Shown: in pieces, positions 24,846-31,077 of the stretch
How positions within the stretch are numbered: position 1 is the stretch's first letter
Layout of the letters: the number at the start of each line of letters is the position of its first letter
Assembly: GCA_963703555.1 (NCBI GenBank)
Contig: CAVPEV010000033.1
Location: 1-64,000 of the forward strand
Direction: 5' to 3'
Length of the DNA: 64,000 nucleotides
DNA from: CAVPEV01 sp963703555
GTDB taxonomy: Bacteria; Actinomycetota; Actinomycetes; Actinomycetales; Cellulomonadaceae
The notes under the pieces: generated by a model
Seen by the model: the letters and a program-made list of their open reading frames with translations, nothing else
What the model was told of the DNA's origin: nothing
The model's database searches: none
Made by a program: the position numbers and the translations under genes

Positions 24846-26074
24846 TGCGGCTCCTCCGTCAGGAGCACGTCCACGACGTCGCCGGGGACGAGCTCGGTGG
24901 TCTGCTCAGGCACCACGATCAAGCAGTCGGCCTGGGCGAGGGCGTGCACCAGGTGCGACCCCGGGCCGCCGACCGGGGCCACCACGGGGACGCTGCCCAC
25001 GCCGGAGAGCTGGCCCCGGAGGAACTGCCGCCGGCCCGACGCGGAGCGGATCGACTGCGCGAGCCGTGCCCGCAGCACCGGGCGATCCTCGTCCGGCCGT
25101 CCCATCAGCCGGCGCAGCACGGGAAGGCCGAACAGCTGGAAGGACACGAAGACGCTCACCGGGTTGCCGGGGAAGGTCAGCACGGGCGTGCGCGACGGGC
25201 CCAGCACACCGTGGCCCTGCGGCTTGCCCGGTTGCATCGCCACCGTCGTGAACGTGACGTCGCCGGTGGGCGCCAGCGCGGCCTTGACCACGTCGTAGGC
25301 ACCGACGCTGACGCCGCCGCTGGTCAGGACGAGATCGATGTCGGTGCCGGGCCTGCCGAGCAGCTCGGTGAGCAGGTTGGTGAGCTCCTGCGGGTCGTCG
25401 CGGACGATCGGGGTCCGCACCGGGATGCCGCCCGCGTCGGCCACCATCGCGGTCAGCAGCGCGCCGTCCGACTCGTAGAGCTTCCCGGGGGCCAGGGGCT
25501 CGCCGGGCGGCACGAGCTCGGAGCCGGTCGCGACGACGAGCACCCGGGGGCGGCGGTGCACGAGCGGTCGGCCCTCCCCGGTGCCGGCGAGCAGGGCCAC
25601 CATCGACGGCCGCAGCGCGGTCCCGGCGGCCAGCACGTGGTCCCCGGCGCGCAGCTCCTCCCCCTGGCGTCGCACGTTCGCTCCCGGCCCGACGGCGTCC
25701 CGCACCTCGACGACGTCGACTCCGCCGTCGGTGAGCTCCACGGGGACCACCGCGTCCGCACCGGGCGGGACCGGGGCACCGGTCATGACCCGCACCGCCG
25801 TCCCAGCGACGAGCGGCCCGGTGGCCACGCTGCCGGCTGCGACGTCACCGCGCACCGGCAGGGACACCGGCGTCCCGGCTGCGGCGTGCGCCACATCGAC
25901 GGCCCGGACCGCGTACCCGTCCATCGCCGAGTTGTCGAAGCCCGGCAGGTCCACCGCGGCGACCACGTCCTCGGCCAGGACCAGACCGAGCGCCTCCACC
26001 AGCGGGACCCGGGTGGCGGGCAGCGGGCCGAGGCCGTCCAGCACGGCGCGGCGGTGCTCGTCGACGGTTCTCAT
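24839..26074 (-). CDS. moeA: Molybdopterin molybdenumtransferase
   Basis: MoeA inserts molybdenum into adenylated molybdopterin. The 411-residue protein shows the N-terminal PLVEALGLVLAEDV and DLPGFDNSAMDGYAV, the RVMTGAPVPPGADAVVPVE motif, then the MogA-like domain with VVATGSELV, LTSGGVSVGAYDVVK and LTFPGNPVSVFVSFQLF, and a C-terminal beta domain. The ATG at 26074 starts the leftward operon with moaC and mog. A CAGGAT hexamer lies six bases before the start, a weaker version of the leaderless pattern seen elsewhere. Confidence 0.95.
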   Translation of the reverse strand: MRTVDEHRRAVLDGLGPLPATRVPLVEALGLVLAEDVVAAVDLPGFDNSAMDGYAVRAVDVAHAAAGTPVSLPVRGDVAAGSVATGPLVAGTAVRVMTGAPVPPGADAVVPVELTDGGVDVVEVRDAVGPGANVRRQGEELRAGDHVLAAGTALRPSMVALLAGTGEGRPLVHRRPRVLVVATGSELVPPGEPLAPGKLYESDGALLTAMVADAGGIPVRTPIVRDDPQELTNLLTELLGRPGTDIDLVLTSGGVSVGAYDVVKAALAPTGDVTFTTVAMQPGKPQGHGVLGPSRTPVLTFPGNPVSVFVSFQLFGLPVLRRLMGRPDEDRPVLRARLAQSIRSASGRRQFLRGQLSGVGSVPVVAPVGGPGSHLVHALAQADCLIVVPEQTTELVPGDVVDVLLTEEPQW

Positions 26075-26184
26075 CAGGCCATCCTGGTCACGGTCGAGGT
26101 GGACGTCTCACGGTCCGGGCGGGGGGTGCTCCCGGGGGCCCCCGGACCGAGGTCGCGCCACGGAGCGCCGTACCGACGGTCTCC

Positions 26185-26196
26185 TATGCTGTCACC
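26185..26196 (+). promoter_or_regulatory. Candidate leaderless promoter (-10 TATGCT, 6-nt gap)
   Basis: TATGCT at 26185-26190 lies six bases before an ATG at 26197 that opens a 10-codon reading frame ending on the moaD start. Confidence 0.5.
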
Positions 26197-26229
26197 ATGT
26201 CGCAGGTCGCCAGCGGAGCCCTCGGATGA
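26197..26229 (+). CDS. Possible 10-residue leader peptide coupled to moaD
   Basis: From the ATG at 26197 the frame reads MSQVASGALG and stops in the TGA that overlaps the moaD ATG (ATGA). The start sits six bases after a TATGCT -10 candidate, so it would be the first codon of a leaderless mRNA. Ribosomes finishing it would reach the moaD start, which also has GGAG seven bases upstream. No homology can be judged at this length. Confidence 0.4.
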   Translation: MSQVASGALG

Positions 26230-26492
26230 CCGGGCCCGTCCAGCGTGTCACCGTCCGGTACTTCGCCGGCGCCGCCGACGCCGCGGGGACCGACGAGGAG
26301 CGCCTGCAGGTCCCGGGGGGCTCCACCGTGCGCAGCATCCTCGACACCGCCGTGGCGGCCCGGGGTGCGGCGCTCGCGCGCGTGCTGGCGGTGTGCAGCG
26401 TGCTCGTCGACGGCACCCGGGACCCGGACGGCACCACGCCGGTGCCCGACGGCGCGGTGGTGGACGTCCTGCCACCCTTCGCCGGCGGCTGA
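26226..26492 (+). CDS. moaD: Molybdopterin synthase sulfur-carrier subunit MoaD
   Basis: MoaD is a ubiquitin-fold protein whose C-terminal Gly-Gly becomes a thiocarboxylate and donates sulfur to the pterin within the MoaD-MoaE complex. The 88-residue product has VTVRYFAGAADAAGTDEE, VLVDGTRDPDGTTPVPDGAVVDVLPPFAGG and ends exactly in Gly-Gly. The ATG at 26226 has GGAG seven bases before it. Activation is expected by MoeZ, encoded 2.4 kb to the left. The gene converges with moaE, with 91 bases between them. Confidence 0.9.
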   Translation: MTGPVQRVTVRYFAGAADAAGTDEERLQVPGGSTVRSILDTAVAARGAALARVLAVCSVLVDGTRDPDGTTPVPDGAVVDVLPPFAGG

Positions 26493-26583
26493 GCCCGCTC
26501 GGTCCCGCTCGCCGGCTCCGCCCTGCGGCGGCTCGCCGACGCAGATGACGCCCGCCGACGCCCGAGCCCGCCGGCCGCGCACA

Positions 26584-27078
26584 TCAGGGGCAGTTCACCC
26601 ATTCCACGCCGCCGTCGGCGCGCACCTGCTTCTTCCACACCGGCAGCTGGGCCTTGACCTCGTCGACGAGCAGCGCGGCAGCAGCGAACGCCTCCGCCCG
26701 GTGGGCCGCGGACACCGCCACGGCGAGCGCGCACTCGCCGACGCCGAGCGGGCCGACCCGGTGGGACACCGCCAGGGCCTCGACATCCGTGCGTGCGGCG
26801 ACCTCGGCGGCGACCCGCGCCAGCACCTGGGCCGCGGAGGGGTGGGCGACGTACTCGATGCGGTCGACCGCGACGCCGTGGTCGTGGTCGCGCACCTCGC
26901 CGGAGAACGTGACGACCGCCCCGGCGGAACGGTCCGCGACCGCGGTGGCATGCTCGGCGACGTCCAGCACGGCGTCGGTGACCACCGCGCGCACCACCCG
27001 GCGCGCCGGGGCACGCAGCCGTGACGTGTCCGGTGGGTGGCCGGCCGCGCCGGGCCGCCTGTCCGTCGGGGTGCTCAT
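26584..27078 (-). CDS. moaE: Molybdopterin synthase catalytic subunit MoaE
   Basis: MoaE adds two sulfurs to cyclic pyranopterin monophosphate using MoaD. The 164-residue protein has AGAVVTFSGEVRDHDHG, VDRIEYVAHPSAAQVLA, VSHRVGPLGVGECALAVAVSAAHRAEAF and the catalytic-lysine region VDEVKAQLPVWKKQV. A 25-30-residue basic Pro/Arg-rich extension precedes the fold. The ATG at 27078 has no Shine-Dalgarno sequence, but TACGCT lies six bases before it. moaD and moaE are convergent rather than in one operon. Confidence 0.93.
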   Translation of the reverse strand: MSTPTDRRPGAAGHPPDTSRLRAPARRVVRAVVTDAVLDVAEHATAVADRSAGAVVTFSGEVRDHDHGVAVDRIEYVAHPSAAQVLARVAAEVAARTDVEALAVSHRVGPLGVGECALAVAVSAAHRAEAFAAAALLVDEVKAQLPVWKKQVRADGGVEWVNCP

Positions 27079-27090
27079 CGGACCAGCGTA
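27079..27090 (-). promoter_or_regulatory. Candidate leaderless promoter of moaE (-10 TACGCT, 6-nt gap)
   Basis: On the minus strand TACGCT (27090-27085) is followed by six bases and then the moaE ATG. No ribosome site is present. Confidence 0.5.
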
Positions 27091-27199
27091 GGCGGCGGCC
27101 CACCCACGGATTGGGCCGGGCGGTCCCGCGGCGGTGCTCCCGGCCGGTGCGCCGCTGCGGCGCCGGCTCTGCTGGGTCCCCGCGTCGGCGGGACCTCAC

Positions 27200-27222
27200 A
27201 ACCATTCACGGTTCCGATGGTT
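27200..27222. promoter_or_regulatory. Candidate operator upstream of the TOBE regulator
   Basis: AACCAT (27200-27205) and ATGGTT (27217-27222) form a dyad with an 11-base spacer in a patch less GC-rich than its surroundings, between moaE and the regulator gene. It could bind the adjacent TOBE regulator; this is inferred from position only. Confidence 0.35.
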
Positions 27223-27267
27223 CGGATCGATAGGCCAAATGTCCCCCGCAGATGCGGATACGACGCG

Positions 27268-27279
27268 TACCGTCGCCGG
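27268..27279 (+). promoter_or_regulatory. Candidate leaderless promoter (-10 TACCGT, 6-nt gap)
   Basis: TACCGT at 27268-27273 lies six bases before the GTG at 27280 and would start the regulator-modABC transcript. Confidence 0.5.
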
Positions 27280-27678
27280 GTGCCCCTCTTCCGGATCAGC
27301 GAGGCCGCGTCTCTCCTCGGCGTGAGCGACGACACCGTGCGCCGCTGGGTCGACGCAGGTCGGCTGCCGTCGGCGCCCGGTCCGCACGGGTGGACCGTCG
27401 TCGACGGTGCCGACCTGGCGCAGCTCGCCCAGCAGCTGGCGCAGGACGTCGCAGCCGCCGACGGTGCCCCGGTCTCGGCACGCAACCGGCTGCGCGGGAT
27501 CGTCACGCGCGTCGTCCGCGACACCGTCATGGCACAGGTCGAGATCCAGGCGGGGCCGTTCCGCCTGGTGTCCCTCGTCAGCCGGGAGGCTGCCGACGAG
27601 CTCGGGCTCGAGCCCGGCGTCGCCGTCGTCGCCCGGGTCAAGGCGACCAGCGTGGTCGTCGAGAAGGAAGGAAGCTGA
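27280..27678 (+). CDS. HTH and TOBE domain molybdenum-responsive protein
   Basis: The 132-residue protein starts with a MerR/excisionase-type helix-turn-helix (FRISEAASLLGVSDDTVRRWVDAGRL, then TVVDGADLAQLAQQLA) and ends with a molybdate- or molybdopterin-binding TOBE domain (NRLRGIVTRVVRDTVMAQVEIQAGPFRLVSLVSREAADELGL...). This pairing is typical of small proteins encoded just before modABC that are thought to sense molybdate. The GTG start is supported by the helix-turn-helix beginning at residue 4 and by TACCGT six bases upstream. modA follows four bases after the stop. Confidence 0.85.
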   Translation: MPLFRISEAASLLGVSDDTVRRWVDAGRLPSAPGPHGWTVVDGADLAQLAQQLAQDVAAADGAPVSARNRLRGIVTRVVRDTVMAQVEIQAGPFRLVSLVSREAADELGLEPGVAVVARVKATSVVVEKEGS

Positions 27679-27682
27679 ACCC

Positions 27683-28468
27683 GTGCGTCGACCAGTCCTC
27701 GCAGTCGCGCTCCTCGCCGCGCTCGCCCTCGCCGGGTGCTCAGCCACGTCGCCGGCCGCGGCCGACGCCGCGGGCACACCGGTATCGCCAACGGCGGACG
27801 CGACCGGGGACGTCGTCGTGTTCGCCGCGGCGTCCCTCACCGACGTCTTCACCGCCCTCGGCGCCCAGGTGAAGGCCGACCACCCCGGTCTGCACGTGAC
27901 GTTCAACTTCGCCGCCAGCTCCACGCTCGCCCAGCAGGTGCTCTCCGGCGCACCGGTGGACGTGCTGGCCACCGCCAACACCTCCACGATGCGCCAGGCT
28001 GCCGCCGAGGTCACCGACCCCGTCGTGTTCGCCCGCAACACCATCGTCATCGTCACCCCGCCGGACAACCCCGGCCACGTGGCGGGGCTCGCCGACCTCG
28101 CCGACCCGGCACGCACCGTCGCGCTGTGCGCCCCGGAGGTGCCGTGCGGCGCCGCCGCGGCCCAGGCGTTCGAGCAGGCCGGACTGACCCCGGCTGCGGA
28201 CACCCTGGAGAAGGACGTCACCGCGACGCTGACGAAGGTGCTGCTCGGAGAGGTGGACGCCGCGCTCGTCTACCGCACCGACGCGATCTCCGCCGGGGAC
28301 CAGGTCGCCACGATCGAGCTACCCGCCGACATCGCCGTGCGCAACGACTACCCCATCGCGACGGCCACAGCCGCACCGAACCCGGCGGGTGCACAGGTCT
28401 TCGAGGACTACGTGCTGTCCGACGCCGGGCGGCACACCCTCACGAGCGCTGGGTTCGACCTGCCGTGA
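27683..28468 (+). CDS. modA: Molybdate ABC transporter substrate-binding lipoprotein
   Basis: ModA binds molybdate outside the membrane. The 261-residue precursor has a lipoprotein signal peptide with lipobox LAGC (Cys19), a short Ala/Thr-rich linker, and the mature domain DVVVFAAASLTDVFTALGAQ, NFAASSTLAQQVLSGAPVDVLATA, VFARNTIVIV and YRTDAISAG. The oxyanion-contacting Ser residues of AASL and AASSTL are visible. AAGGAAG upstream acts as the ribosome site. Its stop overlaps the modB GTG by four bases. Confidence 0.94.
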   Translation: MRRPVLAVALLAALALAGCSATSPAAADAAGTPVSPTADATGDVVVFAAASLTDVFTALGAQVKADHPGLHVTFNFAASSTLAQQVLSGAPVDVLATANTSTMRQAAAEVTDPVVFARNTIVIVTPPDNPGHVAGLADLADPARTVALCAPEVPCGAAAAQAFEQAGLTPAADTLEKDVTATLTKVLLGEVDAALVYRTDAISAGDQVATIELPADIAVRNDYPIATATAAPNPAGAQVFEDYVLSDAGRHTLTSAGFDLP

Positions 28469-29295
28469 CCCGCCAGCGGTGGCGCCGGCCCCGGACGGGG
28501 GAGGTGACGCGCAGCGATGCGCCCGCCGTCCTGCTGGCCCCGGCGCTGCTGGCTGCGGCCTTCCTGCTGCTGCCGCTGCTGGCCCTCGTCCTGTCGGTGC
28601 ACTGGGGGTCCTTCCTCGACGCCTTGCGCTCCCCGGCGGCCCTGCAGGCACTGCGGCTGTCGCTGGTCTGCGCCACCCTGGCGACCCTGTTCTGCGTGGT
28701 TGTGGGGGTGCCGCTCGCCTGGGTGCTGGCCCGCACCCGGCTGCCCGGACGCGGCCTGCTCCGGGCGCTGGTGACGGTGCCGCTGGTGCTCCCGCCGGTG
28801 GTGGGGGGTGTCGCACTGCTCATGCTGCTCGGCCGGCGCGGACTGCTCGGCGCGCGCCTGGACGCCTGGTTCGCCATCACCCTGCCGTTCAGCACGCCCG
28901 CGGTGGTCCTCGCCGAGGCGTTCGTCGCCATGCCGTTCCTCATCGTCTCGGTCGAGGGGACGCTGCGTGCCTCCGACGTGCGCTACGAGGAGGCGGCGGC
29001 GACCCTCGGGGCCTCCCGGTGGACCACGTTCCGCCGGGTCACCGTTCCCATGGTGGCGCCCGGCATCGCCGCGGGAGCCATGCTCAGCTTCGCGCGCGCG
29101 CTGGGCGAGTTCGGCGCCACCATCACCTTCGCCGGCAGCTACCCGGGCACCACCCGCACCCTGCCCGTCACGATCTACCTCACCCTGGAGTCGGACCCCG
29201 AGGCAGCCGTAGCCATGTCGGTCGTGCTCCTGGCCATCTCGGTGATCGTGCTCGTCAGCCTGCGCGGCCGGTGGGCACAGGCGGTCGCCCCGTGA
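28465..29295 (+). CDS. modB: Molybdate ABC transporter permease
   Basis: ModB forms the membrane channel. The 276-residue protein has about six helices and the cytoplasmic EAA loop YEEAAATLGASRWTTFRRVTVPMVAPG that docks the ATPase, followed by ALGEFGATITFAGSYPGTTRTLPVTIYLTLE, typical of molybdate and sulfate permeases. The GTG start overlaps modA and the stop overlaps modC (both GTGA). Confidence 0.94.
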   Translation: MTRQRWRRPRTGEVTRSDAPAVLLAPALLAAAFLLLPLLALVLSVHWGSFLDALRSPAALQALRLSLVCATLATLFCVVVGVPLAWVLARTRLPGRGLLRALVTVPLVLPPVVGGVALLMLLGRRGLLGARLDAWFAITLPFSTPAVVLAEAFVAMPFLIVSVEGTLRASDVRYEEAAATLGASRWTTFRRVTVPMVAPGIAAGAMLSFARALGEFGATITFAGSYPGTTRTLPVTIYLTLESDPEAAVAMSVVLLAISVIVLVSLRGRWAQAVAP

Positions 29296-30350
29296 GCCTG
29301 CACGCACGCGTCGTGGTGCACCGCCGGGATATCACGGTGGACGTCGACCTGGACGTCCGGGCGGGCGAGGTGGTCGCCCTGCTCGGCCCCAACGGCGCGG
29401 GCAAGTCCACGACGGTGCGCGCCGTGGCGGGCCTCACCCGGCTCGATGCAGGGCGCGTCGAGCTGGACGGCACCGTGCTGGAGGACGCCGGGCCACACCC
29501 CGTCCGACTGCGTCCCGAGCACCGCGACGTCGGCGTGGTCTTCCAGGACCACCTGCTGTTCCCCACGATGTCGGCCGCGGAGAACGTGGCGTTCGGTCTG
29601 CGCGCCCACGGCGTGCCCCGGACCACAGCACGGCAGCGGGCGCAGGCGTGGCTGGATCGGTTCGAGGTCGGCGACCTCGCGGCCGTCCGGCCCGCGCGGC
29701 TGTCCGGCGGCCAGGCCCAGCGCGTCGCGCTGGCCCGGGCCCTCGCCGGTTCGCCGCGGATGCTCCTGCTCGACGAGCCCTTCGCCGCGCTCGACGCCGG
29801 CAGCCGGGTCCGGTCCCGTGCGGTGCTGCGCCGGCGGCTGGCCGACTACGCCGGTCCCACCGTGCTCGTCACCCACGAGCCCGCCGACGCGATCGCGCTC
29901 GCCGACCGAGTCGTCGTGCTGGAGGCGGGCCGGGTCGCGCAGACCGGCACGCTCACCGACCTTGCTCATCGACCCCGCACCAGCTACGTCGCCGAGCTGC
30001 TCGGCCTGACCCTGTGGACGGCGTCCTGCCGGACGGGCGTCGTCGAGCCGGCACCCGGCGTCGCGCTGCGCTGCCCGGACCTCCCCGACGGGGAGGTGCT
30101 CGTCGCCGTGCCGCCGGCGGCCGTCCGGCTGCACACCACGGACCGGGACGTCCCGGCCGGCACGGTGCACTGGCAGGCATCCGTCGGCCTCGTCGAGACG
30201 TACACCGACCATGTGCGGGTGAGCGTCGACGGAGCGCTGCCCACCACCACGACGCTGCCCACCGCCCAGGCCGCCCGCCTCGGCCTCGGCCGGGAGGAGG
30301 CCGTCTGGGTGAGCCTGGACACCTCGCTGGTCGAGGTGTACCCGCGCTGA
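29292..30350 (+). CDS. modC: Molybdate ABC transporter ATP-binding protein
   Basis: ModC powers molybdate import. The 352-residue protein has Walker A GPNGAGKST (32-40), the signature LSGGQ (137-141), Walker B LLLDEP (Asp161, Glu162), a His switch in VTHEPADAIAL, and a C-terminal TOBE domain (about 285-350) that may bind molybdate and inhibit transport when supply is high. The GTG start is embedded in the modB stop. mobA follows 22 bases later. Confidence 0.94.
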   Translation: MSLHARVVVHRRDITVDVDLDVRAGEVVALLGPNGAGKSTTVRAVAGLTRLDAGRVELDGTVLEDAGPHPVRLRPEHRDVGVVFQDHLLFPTMSAAENVAFGLRAHGVPRTTARQRAQAWLDRFEVGDLAAVRPARLSGGQAQRVALARALAGSPRMLLLDEPFAALDAGSRVRSRAVLRRRLADYAGPTVLVTHEPADAIALADRVVVLEAGRVAQTGTLTDLAHRPRTSYVAELLGLTLWTASCRTGVVEPAPGVALRCPDLPDGEVLVAVPPAAVRLHTTDRDVPAGTVHWQASVGLVETYTDHVRVSVDGALPTTTTLPTAQAARLGLGREEAVWVSLDTSLVEVYPR

Positions 30351-30360
30351 CCGGGCCTGA

Positions 30361-30372
30361 CAGACTCCCCCC
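30361..30372 (+). promoter_or_regulatory. Candidate leaderless promoter of mobA (-10 CAGACT, 6-nt gap)
   Basis: CAGACT at 30361-30366 is followed by six C residues and the GTG of mobA. It lacks the first T of the TANNNT form, so it is a weaker case. Confidence 0.35.
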
Positions 30373-31017
30373 GTGGACCCGTCCCCTGCGCCGCGCGTCG
30401 GGATCGTCGTGCCGGCCGGCGGCACCGGCCGGCGGCTCGGCGGCGCGGACAAGCCCGGGATCACCCTCGGCGGTCGCACGATCCTCGACCGCCTGGTGGC
30501 CGACCTGCCCGACTGGCCCGTCGTCGTGGTCGGCCCGCACCGGGCGGACGCCGGGCTGCGTCGGGTCCGGTGGGCCCGGGAGGACCCACCGCTGGGGGGG
30601 CCGGCCGCCGCGCTGGCAGCCGGCGTCCGGGAGCTGCCCGACGTCGACGTGGTCGTCGTGCTCGCCGGGGACCTGCCGTTCGGGGCGACCGCGGCCCGCC
30701 GACTGGTGGACGCGCTCGCGGACGCCCCGCAGGCCGAGGCCGCCCTCGGGCTGGATGCCGCCGGGCGGGAGCAGCCCCTCGCCGCGGCGTACCGGCGCAC
30801 GGCGCTCGCCGAGCGGCTCGCCGGCGACCAGGACGGGCGGTCCCTGAGGTCCGTGACCGCCGGGCTGGTCCGCGTGCACGTCCGGCTCACCGCGGTCGAG
30901 GCGGTGGACGTCGACGACGCTGCGAGCCTGGGTCTGGCGCGGGGGATCGTCGAGGGCCGAGGGACCGTCGAGGCCGGAACGCCGCGGGACCATGACGTGC
31001 ACCCGGACGGCGTGTGA
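30373..31017 (+). CDS. mobA: Molybdenum cofactor guanylyltransferase
   Basis: MobA-type enzymes attach GMP to molybdopterin for DMSO-reductase family enzymes. The 214-residue protein has the nucleotidyltransferase start VGIVVPAGGTGRRLGGADKPGI, the VVVLAGDLPF metal-binding Asp, and REQPLAAAYRRTALAERLA. Some close relatives use CTP or act on other sugars, but the place right after modABC supports a molybdenum role. The GTG at 30373 has no ribosome site; the preceding CAGACT and six-base gap suggest a leaderless start. Confidence 0.85.
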   Translation: MDPSPAPRVGIVVPAGGTGRRLGGADKPGITLGGRTILDRLVADLPDWPVVVVGPHRADAGLRRVRWAREDPPLGGPAAALAAGVRELPDVDVVVVLAGDLPFGATAARRLVDALADAPQAEAALGLDAAGREQPLAAAYRRTALAERLAGDQDGRSLRSVTAGLVRVHVRLTAVEAVDVDDAASLGLARGIVEGRGTVEAGTPRDHDVHPDGV

Positions 31018-31077
31018 GGATGACCTTCGGTCTCGACCCAGATCGCGCGAGACCCGTAGGCCGGCGGAGGAGGCACT

